NCBI GenBank assembly: GCA_016876035.1
Contig: VGOE01000020.1
Location: forward strand, 1 to 36,831
Source of the DNA: Chloroflexota bacterium
Lineage (GTDB): Bacteria; Chloroflexota; Dehalococcoidia; UBA2247; RBG-13-53-26
Length of the DNA stretch: 36,831 bases
Reading direction: 5' to 3'
The notes below the pieces were generated by a model that saw nothing but the letters and a program-made list of their open reading frames with translations, was not told where the DNA came from and ran no database searches. Position 1 is the stretch's first letter. Each line of letters starts with the position of its first letter. Made by a program: the position numbers and the translations under genes. Positions 15,969 to 23,512 of the stretch are shown one piece after another.

Positions 15969-16589
15969 TTGACCCGTATATTTTTGATCAGGCACGGGCA
16001 GACGGCGTGGAACGAAGGCCAGGGAGAAAGGCTTCGGGGGAGAGCCGATATCCCGTTGGATGAGATAGGCGTCAGGCAGGCCAGGGCAACAGCAGCCAGG
16101 TTGGCTCAGTGGCCAGTGGCGGCAGTCTATACCAGCCCCCTGAGAAGGGCTTTGAGCACAGCATCTATCCTGGCTGAACCTCTAAAACTGCAACCGCAGC
16201 CCCAGGGGGGACTGATCGACATAGATTACGGAAGGTGGCAAGGGCTTTCTCTGGACGAGGCAGCCTCCGATGACAACGATCTCTACCGCCTCTGGTTGGA
16301 GAGTCCTCACCTGGTCAGGTTTCCCCATGGTGAGAGCCTGGAACAAGTCCGGGAGAGGGCGATTGCCGCTGTAAGAGGCCTGGTACCACTGCATGCCGGC
16401 GAATCCATTGTTCTGGTGTCACACAAGGTAGTGTGCAAAGTGCTGGTTTGTGCGCTTCTGGGATTGGATATTCCCCATTTTTGGCGGGTACAGCAAGACC
16501 TCTGTGCAATCAGCATCTTTGAAGCGGACAAGGATCCCTGCACAGTGGTCAAACTGAACGATACCTGCCACCTTGATAAGCTGCGGTGA
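15969..16589 (+). CDS. histidine phosphatase family protein (alpha-ribazole phosphatase / phosphoglycerate mutase-like)
   Basis: The protein has 206 residues with the catalytic LIRHGQTAWN at residues 6-15, whose His forms the phospho-enzyme. Other active-site residues are the Arg in SPLRRAL, the Glu in HGESLEQV and the second His in VLVSHKVV. The length and motifs fit CobC (alpha-ribazole-5'-phosphate phosphatase) as well as broad-specificity phosphatases; no cobalamin gene is nearby, so CobC is not assigned. The start is TTG, chosen because AAGGAGG lies 7 nt upstream and the protein then begins right at the first beta strand. The stop overlaps the next gene by 4 nt. Confidence 0.82.
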   Translation: MTRIFLIRHGQTAWNEGQGERLRGRADIPLDEIGVRQARATAARLAQWPVAAVYTSPLRRALSTASILAEPLKLQPQPQGGLIDIDYGRWQGLSLDEAASDDNDLYRLWLESPHLVRFPHGESLEQVRERAIAAVRGLVPLHAGESIVLVSHKVVCKVLVCALLGLDIPHFWRVQQDLCAISIFEADKDPCTVVKLNDTCHLDKLR

Positions 16590-17242
16590 CGGTTGGCGAA
16601 ATTCTCCGCCTCCTGCGGAAGGAGTACGGCCTGCGGCACTGGCAGCCAGATCGTGATCCGGTTTCCACCCTGATCGCCACTGTCCTTTCACAAAACACCT
16701 CCGACGTGAACTCAAAGCGGGCCTTTGACGCTCTAATTGATCGCTTCAGTAACTGGGAATCGGTGGCAGCGGCCACCGTTGAACAAATAGCCGAATGCAT
16801 CAGGTTAGGCGGTTTAGCTGCGGTCAAGGCAAAGAGGATAAAGCTCATCCTGGAGAGGATTCAGGAACAGCGCGGACGCCTCGACCTGAGTTTCCTGGCG
16901 GAACTTCCTTTGCCTGAAGCCAGGTCGTGGCTGACGCAACTCCCGGGCGTAGGGCCGAAAACAGCCAATTGCGTGCTTCTCTTTTCTCTGGGGAAGCCAG
17001 CCTTGCCTGTGGATACCCATGTCTTCCGTGTCGCTAGAAGATTGGGGCTAATCGACTCAAGGGTGAGCATAGGACGAGCGCACGAGCTGCTTGAGAACCT
17101 CATGTCACCCGCAGATATCTATGCCTTCCATGTTCTGATGATCGAACACGGCCGGCTCATCTGTAAAGCTCAGCGCCCCCGTTGCCACCTCTGCGCGTTG
17201 CAAGAGCCCTGTCCCAGCGACATCCATAAGCATAAGGGATGA
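16586..17242 (+). CDS. nth: endonuclease III
   Basis: The protein has 218 residues and is a bifunctional DNA glycosylase/AP lyase that removes oxidised pyrimidines. Visible features are the helix-hairpin-helix LPGVGPKTA (119-127) with catalytic Lys125, the catalytic Asp143 in VDTHV, and the C-terminal [4Fe-4S] loop Cys193-x6-Cys200-x2-Cys203-x5-Cys209, with canonical spacing. The start is GTG, overlapping the TGA of the phosphatase gene (GTGA), so translation is probably coupled. No independent strong ribosome binding site is seen. The length is typical (211 in Escherichia coli). Confidence 0.92.
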   Translation: MTVGEILRLLRKEYGLRHWQPDRDPVSTLIATVLSQNTSDVNSKRAFDALIDRFSNWESVAAATVEQIAECIRLGGLAAVKAKRIKLILERIQEQRGRLDLSFLAELPLPEARSWLTQLPGVGPKTANCVLLFSLGKPALPVDTHVFRVARRLGLIDSRVSIGRAHELLENLMSPADIYAFHVLMIEHGRLICKAQRPRCHLCALQEPCPSDIHKHKG

Positions 17243-17327
17243 TTACACCACCAGTCTTTCTAACGTTGCTTGGATCAGGACTAAGCGCTACAATGTACAC
17301 GCACTGGTGTGAAAGTGACACAGGGGG

Positions 17328-17342
17328 AGTTTTATAAAAACT
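17328..17342 (+). promoter_or_regulatory. small palindrome between the ribosome site and the argC start
   Basis: AGTTTT-ATA-AAAACT is a perfect 6-bp inverted repeat that ends 10 nt before the argC ATG and overlaps the end of the GGGGGAG site. It may be an operator or a small leader hairpin that sets start spacing. It does not match the usual ARG box well. Confidence 0.3.
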
Positions 17343-17352
17343 GGAAACGAAT

Positions 17353-18387
17353 ATGGCAAAGGTAGCTATAGTTAACGTTACAAGCTATATGGGGGCAGAG
17401 GTAGCCCGTTTGCTCTGCTGCCATCCCCACGTGCAGATCGTTTCGGTTACCGGACGCAGTGAAGCTGGAAAGAAACTGGGAGAGGTTCTTCCGCACCTGG
17501 CACAGATCGATCTGACTATCGGTATTGATCCTGGGGAGGCTGATGTGCTTTTCTTTTCACTGCCGCACAAGGCAAGCGCCGAGGCTATTGTGCCGCTAGT
17601 GGGAAAAGGCATAAGGGTAATAGACCTCAGCGCTGACTTCAGGTTAAAGGAACCGACAGAGTATCAGCGCTGGTATGACTTCACCCACCCAGCCCCCGGG
17701 TTGCTCCGGAGCGCTGTCTACGGTCTGACTGAACTCCATCGCTCTCAGATCAAGGGATCGTCTTTGGTGGCCAACCCAGGTTGCTATCCTACAAGCGCCA
17801 TTCTTGCTCTGGCTCCCGCAGTCAAGGAAAGGCTTATTCGTCCTCAAATCATAGTGGACAGCAAGTCCGGCGTATCCGGAGCCGGCAGAACCCTTAGTCT
17901 GCAAACACACTATGCCGAGGTCAACGAAAGTGTTTCTGCCTATGCTCTGGAAGGGCACCGCCACTTACCCGAGATGGTACAGGAATTGGGCGCTCTCCAG
18001 TCAAGCGGTCAGTTGTCGGTCACTTTCTTGCCTCATCTGGTGCCGATGACACGAGGCATCTTGAGCACTTGCTATGCCGAGTTGGCAGCAGGGAAGTTGC
18101 CAGAGGGACAGAGGGGGATTGCGGAATTAAGACAGATCTATCTGGATTTCTACAAGGGCGAGCCTTTTGTGAAGGTTGTGGGTCTGTCCCCGCAGACCAA
18201 ACATACCCTGGGGACAAACCTTTGCCTTATTCATCCCACCATTGACCTGAGGACCAACAGGCTGGTGGTGATCAGTTGCCTTGATAATTTGGTAAAAGGG
18301 GGAGCAGGGCAGGCGATCCAGAATATGAACTTGATGTTGGGCTTTCCCGAAACCTTAGGACTGGAATCCCTTGCCCTTTATCCTTGA
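17353..18387 (+). CDS. argC: N-acetyl-gamma-glutamyl-phosphate reductase
   Basis: The protein has 344 residues. ArgC reduces N-acetylglutamyl phosphate to the semialdehyde with NADPH, the third step of arginine biosynthesis. The catalytic Cys144 lies in NPGCYPTS; the second key region, EGHRHLPE, carries the active-site His; and DLSADFRL and SGVSGAGR are typical of the family. The N-terminal nucleotide loop reads NVTSYMGAE instead of the common GASGYTGAE, a mild change. No other arg gene is in the window. A GGGGGAG site lies 23 nt before the ATG, with a short palindrome (17328-17342) between them; folding of that palindrome would bring the site closer. Confidence 0.93.
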   Translation: MAKVAIVNVTSYMGAEVARLLCCHPHVQIVSVTGRSEAGKKLGEVLPHLAQIDLTIGIDPGEADVLFFSLPHKASAEAIVPLVGKGIRVIDLSADFRLKEPTEYQRWYDFTHPAPGLLRSAVYGLTELHRSQIKGSSLVANPGCYPTSAILALAPAVKERLIRPQIIVDSKSGVSGAGRTLSLQTHYAEVNESVSAYALEGHRHLPEMVQELGALQSSGQLSVTFLPHLVPMTRGILSTCYAELAAGKLPEGQRGIAELRQIYLDFYKGEPFVKVVGLSPQTKHTLGTNLCLIHPTIDLRTNRLVVISCLDNLVKGGAGQAIQNMNLMLGFPETLGLESLALYP

Positions 18388-18406
18388 CCCTGGGTACACA
18401 CCAGGG
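18388..18406 (+). terminator. hairpin after argC
   Basis: CCCTGG, a 7-nt loop and CCAGGG follow directly on the argC stop codon. No T-run follows and the tRNA gene begins 4 nt later, so it may instead be a processing signal between argC and the tRNA. Confidence 0.35.
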
Positions 18407-18410
18407 ATGT

Positions 18411-18484
18411 GCCCTCATCGTCTAGTGGTCTAGGACATCGGCCTTTCAAGCCGAAGATCAGGGGTTCGAATCCCCTTGAGGGCA
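18411..18484 (+). tRNA. tRNA-Glu (anticodon UUC)
   Basis: A full cloverleaf can be drawn: acceptor stem GCCCTCA with TGAGGGC, a D arm with the Glu-type TAGTGGTCTAGGAC, anticodon stem TCGGC/GCCGA with loop CTTTCAA (anticodon TTC at 18445-18447), a 5-nt variable loop, T stem AGGGG/CCCCT with TTCGAAT, and discriminator A. CCA is not encoded. No integrase or repeated tRNA 3' end is seen next to it, so it does not appear to be an occupied attachment site. Confidence 0.97.
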
Positions 18485-18622
18485 CTTGGTTCGCCTACAG
18501 TCCAACAATGCTATGTTGAATCGAGTGTGGTTTATCCTGTTGATTCCGGCTTCCACAGCTTGTCATGTCAAGGCTGAACAGTGTGCAAGCATGGTGATAG
18601 AGAAACCTTATTAATAGAAAAG

Positions 18623-18643
18623 TGCCACCAGGAGTAGGTGGCA
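18623..18643 (+). promoter_or_regulatory. leader hairpin before the pyruvate-kinase-like gene
   Basis: TGCCACC, a 7-nt loop and GGTGGCA form a perfect 7-bp stem about 35 nt before the start codon. It may be an operator or an mRNA leader structure. Confidence 0.35.
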
Positions 18644-18677
18644 GGTAAACGCACCAGCATTTTATGAAGGGGGGAAA

Positions 18678-19223
18678 ATGGAAGAGAAGATTGTTTACTT
18701 TGAGACGCCAGGCAAGGAGAACACCCCCGAGGTTCTGAGGCTTGTTAAGGAAAGGGCGCAGGCAAGGGGCATCACTAAGGTTGTGCTCGCCTCCACCCGA
18801 GGAGATACCGCCAAAGCTGCTCTCGAAGCGTTTGCCGGTCTGGATATACGTCTGATCGTCATTCCCCACCAGTTTGGTTTTAGAGAGCGGCAAAGGTTTC
18901 CACAGGAGTTGGTTTCCGAGCTAGAGAAGAAAGGCCACCACGTTCATTTTGGCACGATGCTGTTTCATACTGAAGAGCTATACGGCTCTGGGGTACCCCG
19001 GGTCATGGCGACTTTGCTGCGAACCTTCTGCCAGGGAATTAAGGTCTGTGTGGAGATAACCTTGATGGCCTGTGATGGCGGCCTTGTTGCTGCCGGCGAG
19101 CGGATCATCGCCGTCGCTGGGACAGGGGCCGGAGCCGACACGGCTGTAGTGGCCACATCTGCACCCAGCACCAAGCTAGCTGACTTACGCATCCACGAAA
19201 TCATCTGTAAACCATGGATTTGA
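18678..19223 (+). CDS. pyruvate kinase alpha/beta (C-terminal) domain-like protein
   Basis: The protein has 181 residues and resembles the stand-alone form of the pyruvate kinase C-terminal domain (PF02887). It has TPEVLRLVKERAQARGITKVVLAST at the start, RLIVIPHQFGF in the middle, and a C-terminal GLVAAGERIIAVAGTGAGADTAVV, which resembles the effector-binding phosphate loop of that domain. The catalytic TIM-barrel and B domain of pyruvate kinase are absent, so it cannot be a pyruvate kinase. A sensor or nucleotide- or sugar-phosphate-binding role is inferred. GGGGGG lies 4 nt before the ATG. Confidence 0.75.
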   Translation: MEEKIVYFETPGKENTPEVLRLVKERAQARGITKVVLASTRGDTAKAALEAFAGLDIRLIVIPHQFGFRERQRFPQELVSELEKKGHHVHFGTMLFHTEELYGSGVPRVMATLLRTFCQGIKVCVEITLMACDGGLVAAGERIIAVAGTGAGADTAVVATSAPSTKLADLRIHEIICKPWI

Positions 19224-19271
19224 GCCTACGCGTCCGTGTCAAACCATTCAAGAAAGTAACCGAACGGGTAC

Positions 19272-19301
19272 TTGACAAATAGGCTGAAGGCACTATATAA
19301 T
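19272..19301 (+). promoter_or_regulatory. consensus sigma-70 promoter of the surface-protein locus
   Basis: A perfect TTGACA (19272-19277), an 18-nt spacer and a perfect TATAAT (19296-19301). It is the best promoter match found in the window and predicts strong expression of the downstream surface protein, with a leader of about 115 nt. Confidence 0.75.
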
Positions 19302-19318
19302 TCGCTAACTTAGAGCAC

Positions 19319-19341
19319 ATTCGGAGCGGACATCTCCGAAT
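19319..19341 (+). promoter_or_regulatory. leader hairpin of the surface-protein mRNA
   Basis: ATTCGGAG, a 7-nt loop and CTCCGAAT form a perfect 8-bp stem shortly after the expected transcription start. It could protect the 5' end of the mRNA or act as an operator. Confidence 0.45.
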
Positions 19342-19424
19342 TTATCTTATGGTGGGTGTTGTTGAGCGGGGGGTGCGGTCAAAATTCTGAGACTCGAAGG
19401 GGTCGTAAAGAGAAGGAGGCTGAC

Positions 19425-22262
19425 ATGCCTAGTAATCCAGCGAAGTGGTTCGGTCACAGTAAGCGTCTGAGCCTGATTCTCCTGGTAGCTCTTTTCCTGG
19501 TGATAGCGCCTGTAGTGGCAGTAAACGTGCTGAACCCAGGCGGGGCGAAGGCTCATATATCGCCCGCCCCGCCCCCCGACCCCAATACCGCTTCGGTAGC
19601 CATCGGCCTTAGTGCCTACAAGATGCCCGGGGAGCTAATTATCCCCCCGGCCACGGTCACTCATGGCGATGTGGTGAAGTACAAGGTAACCCTTTCTTTC
19701 GGGGCCGTACCACCTGGAGGGGTGGGATACGATTTCCAGAGTGGCCAAGTCAAAGTGACCTTGCCCAACGGTACTGTGGTAGAGGTGGCTGGCTTTGGCG
19801 GGGCTACGCCTGATGTGCCTCTGATAACTGCCGCTACTCCCTGGACTGTTGAGGTACCAGTGCTTTATACCGTAAACCTGGCGGACATGGTTGGCGGCAT
19901 GATTATTGCCTATGCTGCCTACGGGGTAGGGGTCGGCATACATCTAGAAAACGGTTATTTCCACAACGAAGAAGGCGATCCAGGGATGGAGCATCCACGG
20001 ACAGCCAGCGCCACCACGGCGAGCATGGTTACGCCTACCACGGGGAACCTGATAATCTACAAATACAATGATCTGAATGGGAATGGGAGTTGGGATGGTG
20101 GGGAGCCTTATTTGCCCGGTTGGTACTTTGACGTCACCGGGCCGCAGAACTTCCCGAATCAGATGACCGATGGCACGGGCAAGATCACTCTTAGCGGTAT
20201 TGCCACAGGTGACTACACTATCACGGAGAAGACGCCCCTGCCTGCGGGCTGGGTTAACACCGATCCGCCGGGCAGCCCGCCGTTAACAAAGCCAGCTACT
20301 GTAACCGATGGTGCGACCACTGAGATCAAGTTTGGGAACCGGCCATTAGGGACGCTGATCATCTTTAAGTTCAACGATCTCAATGGTAATGGGATACAGG
20401 ATGGTGCTGAGGGGCCGCTCTCTGGCTGGGACTTCACGGTAACGGGCGGGCCATCGCCTACCCCAGGGACGTACACTACCAATGGCAGCGGCCTGATAAC
20501 CATCACCGACCTGCTTCCGGGGGACTACACGGTAACGGAGACGCTGAAGGCCGGGTGGCGGAACACCAGTCCCGGTGGGGTGGCTCCGTATGTCAAGGTA
20601 GGGGCGGTGCCCACGGGTGGCAGTGTCACGGTGACCTTTGGCAACCAGCAGTTAGGCACGCTCATCATCTTCAAGTTCAACGACCTCAATGGCAATGGGG
20701 TACAGGATGGAGCTGATGGGCCGCTCTCTGGCTGGGACTTCGCGGTGACCGGCGGGCCATCGCCCACTCCAGGGCCGTACTCCACAGATGTTAACGGCCT
20801 GATAACCATCACCGGCCTGATTCCAGGGGACTACACGGTAACGGAGACGCTCAAGGCGGGATGGCGGAACACCAGTCCTGGTGGAGCGCCTCCGTATTCG
20901 AAGGTAGGTGTGGTGCCGGCTGGTGGCGATGTCACGGTGACCTTTGGCAACCAGGAGTTAGGGACGTTGATCATCTTCAAGTTCAACGACGTTAATGGTA
21001 ACGGGATACAGGATGGCGCAGAAGGGCCACTGGCAGGGTGGGCCTTCACGGTGACGGGCGGGCCGTCGCCAACCCCTGGACCGTACGTGACAGATGGTAG
21101 CGGCTTGATAACCATCACCGATCTGATACCGGGCTCATACACGGTGACGGAGACGCTGAAGGCTGGCTGGCGGAACACCAGTCCCGGTGGAGTGGCTCCG
21201 TATGTGAAGATAGGGGTGGTGCCGGCTGGTGGCAGTGCGACGGTTACCTTTGGCAACCAGGAACTGGGCACGCTCATCATCTTCAAGTTCAACGACCTCA
21301 ATGGCAATGGGGTACAGGATGGAGCTGATGGGCCGCTCTCTGGCTGGGACTTCACGGTAACGGGCGGGCCATCGCCTACCCCGGGGCCGTACACTACCAA
21401 TGCCAGCGGCCTGATAACCATCACCGGCCTGATTCCAGGGGACTACACGGTAACGGAGACGCTCAAGGCGGGATGGCGGAACACAAGTCCTGGTGGAGCG
21501 CCTCCGTATTCGAAGGTAGGTACGGTGCCCAATGGTGGCAGCGTGACGGTGACCTTTGGCAACCAGCAGCTAGGCACGCTCATCATCTTCAAGTTCAACG
21601 ACGTTAATGGTAACGGGATACAGGATGGCGCGGAAGGGCCTCTGGCGGGCTGGGCCTTCGCGGTGACGGGCGGGCCATCGCCTACCCCAGGGCCGTACAC
21701 TACCAATGCCAGCGGGCTCATAACCATCACCAACCTGATCCCCGGCGATTACACCGTAACGGAGACGCTACAGCCTGACTGGCAGTGCACTACCCTTAAT
21801 CCGCAACTAGGTACGGTGCCCGCTGGTGCCAGTGCCCAGGTTAACTTTGGCAATAGATACGTCAAGAAGACCTTGAAGATCTACAAGTTCAACGACCTCA
21901 ACGGCAACGGTGTGCCCGACGCGGGTGAGGTTGGCCTGGGAGGTTGGGAGTTCACTATCAGCGGCATAGGCAAGCGCATCACCGGTTCCGATGGCTGGAT
22001 AATCATCAACATCACCAATCCGGACATCTATAAGGTGACCGAGACGCTCAAGGCCAGTTGGCTGTGCACTACGGACAACCCGCAATTTGCTGACCTGATC
22101 AGCAATGACCTGGTGATCCTCTACTTTGGCAATGTGGAGCAGGTGGAACATCCGCCTCTGGTGCCGACTATAGGCATTTGGGGTGCGGCGCTCATGGCGG
22201 CTGCTTTTGCCGGCGCCCTGATCTGGGTAGTAGCTCTAAGAAGGAGACGCCAGACAGTATAG
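19425..22262 (+). CDS. secreted SdrD-B-repeat surface protein with IPTL-like C-terminal tail
   Basis: The protein has 945 residues. It has a signal peptide (basic HSKR, a hydrophobic stretch at about 15-34 and a probable cut after AKA at 41-43), a unique beta-rich domain at about 45-205 shared with the paralogue downstream, then seven SdrD-B-like repeats. Each repeat has an NDLNGNGxxDxxE-type acidic loop that probably binds calcium, followed by GDYTVTETLKAGW and VTFGNQ. Repeats 2-6 are nearly identical; the first and seventh are diverged. The tail VPTIGIWGAALMAA plus a hydrophobic stretch and RRRR resembles IPTL/PEP-CTERM sorting signals, implying membrane anchoring or processing at the surface. 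The ATG at 19425 is chosen because GGAGG lies 5 nt upstream; a longer frame starting at 19356 lacks a site and a signal-like N-terminus. No exosortase-type gene is in the window. Confidence 0.85.
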   Translation: MPSNPAKWFGHSKRLSLILLVALFLVIAPVVAVNVLNPGGAKAHISPAPPPDPNTASVAIGLSAYKMPGELIIPPATVTHGDVVKYKVTLSFGAVPPGGVGYDFQSGQVKVTLPNGTVVEVAGFGGATPDVPLITAATPWTVEVPVLYTVNLADMVGGMIIAYAAYGVGVGIHLENGYFHNEEGDPGMEHPRTASATTASMVTPTTGNLIIYKYNDLNGNGSWDGGEPYLPGWYFDVTGPQNFPNQMTDGTGKITLSGIATGDYTITEKTPLPAGWVNTDPPGSPPLTKPATVTDGATTEIKFGNRPLGTLIIFKFNDLNGNGIQDGAEGPLSGWDFTVTGGPSPTPGTYTTNGSGLITITDLLPGDYTVTETLKAGWRNTSPGGVAPYVKVGAVPTGGSVTVTFGNQQLGTLIIFKFNDLNGNGVQDGADGPLSGWDFAVTGGPSPTPGPYSTDVNGLITITGLIPGDYTVTETLKAGWRNTSPGGAPPYSKVGVVPAGGDVTVTFGNQELGTLIIFKFNDVNGNGIQDGAEGPLAGWAFTVTGGPSPTPGPYVTDGSGLITITDLIPGSYTVTETLKAGWRNTSPGGVAPYVKIGVVPAGGSATVTFGNQELGTLIIFKFNDLNGNGVQDGADGPLSGWDFTVTGGPSPTPGPYTTNASGLITITGLIPGDYTVTETLKAGWRNTSPGGAPPYSKVGTVPNGGSVTVTFGNQQLGTLIIFKFNDVNGNGIQDGAEGPLAGWAFAVTGGPSPTPGPYTTNASGLITITNLIPGDYTVTETLQPDWQCTTLNPQLGTVPAGASAQVNFGNRYVKKTLKIYKFNDLNGNGVPDAGEVGLGGWEFTISGIGKRITGSDGWIIINITNPDIYKVTETLKASWLCTTDNPQFADLISNDLVILYFGNVEQVEHPPLVPTIGIWGAALMAAAFAGALIWVVALRRRRQTV
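20349..21866 (+). repeat. five tandem 306-bp coding repeats
   Basis: Repeat starts are at 20349, 20655, 20961, 21267 and 21573, exactly 306 bp (102 codons) apart; the fifth is 294 bp long to the start of the diverged seventh protein repeat. Copies starting at 20655 and 21267 share the block TACAGGATGGAGCTGATGG, while those at 20961 and 21573 share GACGTTAATGGTAACGGG, giving an A-B-A-B pattern. Confidence 0.95.
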
Positions 22263-22282
22263 CCTGGCAATAAAGAAGGAGA

Positions 22283-22316
22283 GGTGAAGCCCCGCCTTTG
22301 ACGGCAGGGCTTCACC
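22283..22316 (+). terminator. hairpin after the large surface-protein gene
   Basis: GGTGAAGCCC and GGGCTTCACC form a 10-bp stem with a further GCC/GGC pairing inside the loop. No T-run follows, and the paralogue begins 80 nt later, so partial readthrough or attenuation is possible. A related hairpin follows the second gene. Confidence 0.6.
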
Positions 22317-22396
22317 GTCAATGGCTGTCTGCTTTTGCCCTGCCGGCAGTGAAAATCCTGGCCGGCAGCGGGCGGTATGAAGGAGGGAGGTGAGTC

Positions 22397-23434
22397 ATGT
22401 TCAGGAATTCATCCCAGTGCATTCGTCACAGCAGGTGGAGCTTCATCTTCATACTGGTAGCTCTCTCCCTGGTCATGGCACCTCTGGCAGCGCTGAACGT
22501 GCTGAATCCAGGGGAGGCTGGGGCTCATATATCGCCCCCCAATGCCAATACGGCTTCGGTAGCCATCGGCCTTAGTGCCTACAAGATGCCTGGGGAGCAG
22601 ATCATACCCCCAGCCATGGTCAGCAGCGGCGATGTGGTGAAGTACAAGGTAACCCTCTCCTTCGGCACCTTAGGAGTCGGGCAGGTGGGTTACAATTTTC
22701 AGAGTGGACAGGTCAAAGTTGTTCTACCCGACGGTATTACGGTCAATGTGGCTGGCTTTGGTGGGGCTACCCCGGATGTTCCTCTAGTAACCTCTGCTAC
22801 TCCGTGGACGGTTGATGTGCCAGTGACTTATACCGTGAACCCGGCGCACATGGTAGGCGGCTTCCTCATTGCCTACGCCGCCTACGGGGTAGGAGTGGGC
22901 GAGCATCCAGAGAACGGCTATTTTCATAACAGCGAGGGTCCACAGGAAATGGAGCATGCGCGGACAGCCAGCGCCACCACGGCGAACATGATTGCCCCGA
23001 CAACAGGGGAAACAGGGAACCTGATAATCTACAAATACAATGACCTGGATGGAGATGGGGGTTGGGATGTTGGGGAGCCGTATTTGTCGGGTTGGCATTT
23101 TAACGTCACTGGACCGCAGGTCTTCATAGATCAGGTGACCGATGGCACAGGTCGGATCGTCCTTAACGGTATCGCCACAGGTGCCTACTCCATTGTGGAG
23201 ACAAGCCTGCCGATGGGCTGGAAACATACGGATCCGGGCAGCCCGCCTTACCAGAAGGTCGCCACCGTGATCGCCAACCAGACCGCCGAGGTGAAATTCG
23301 GAAACCAGGAAGTGGAGCGGCATCCGCCTGTTGTCCCCACCATAGGTATTTGGGGCGCGGCACTCATGGCGGTTGCTTTTGCCGGTGCCCTGATCTGGAT
23401 AGTAGCTTTCAGAAATAGACGCCGGACAGCATAG
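22397..23434 (+). CDS. secreted surface protein with one SdrD-B repeat and IPTL-like tail
   Basis: The protein has 345 residues and is a short paralogue of the upstream gene. The signal peptide has the same length with a probable cut after AGA at 41-43, and the N-terminal domain is near-identical in layout (NTASVAIGLSAYKMPGE, GYNFQSGQVKV, VAGFGGATPDVP). A single SdrD-B-like repeat follows (LIIYKYNDLDGDGGWDVGE), then the tail VPTIGIWGAALMAVAF, a hydrophobic stretch and RNRRR. GGAGGGAGG lies 8 nt before the ATG. It lacks the five-copy repeat array, so it probably represents the ancestral length, or a minor cap subunit to the long protein's stalk; that role is inference. Confidence 0.85.
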   Translation: MFRNSSQCIRHSRWSFIFILVALSLVMAPLAALNVLNPGEAGAHISPPNANTASVAIGLSAYKMPGEQIIPPAMVSSGDVVKYKVTLSFGTLGVGQVGYNFQSGQVKVVLPDGITVNVAGFGGATPDVPLVTSATPWTVDVPVTYTVNPAHMVGGFLIAYAAYGVGVGEHPENGYFHNSEGPQEMEHARTASATTANMIAPTTGETGNLIIYKYNDLDGDGGWDVGEPYLSGWHFNVTGPQVFIDQVTDGTGRIVLNGIATGAYSIVETSLPMGWKHTDPGSPPYQKVATVIANQTAEVKFGNQEVERHPPVVPTIGIWGAALMAVAFAGALIWIVAFRNRRRTA

Positions 23435-23477
23435 AAAGACTCAGGATTCACCCCTGACGAAGGAGCACAGGAGCGAT

Positions 23478-23512
23478 GGAAAGCCCCGCCTCTGAGGGTG
23501 GGGCTTTCCTTT
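23478..23512 (+). terminator. intrinsic-like terminator after the surface locus
   Basis: GGAAAGCCCC and GGGGCTTTCC form a 10-bp stem, with inner CC/GG pairing, followed by TTT. It resembles the hairpin at 22283-22316, suggesting the hairpin was duplicated along with the gene. Confidence 0.75.

Noticed and set aside
15969-16589. Firm assignment of the phosphatase as cobC
   Set aside because: The motifs are shared by phosphoglycerate mutase-like and broad-specificity phosphatases, and no cobalamin gene is nearby.
18411-18484. tRNA gene as an integration site
   Set aside because: No integrase and no repeat of the tRNA 3' end was found on either side within the window.
20349-21866. CRISPR array or satellite DNA
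   Set aside because: The repeats are 306 bp, in frame, without spacers, and encode protein domains; they are coding repeats.
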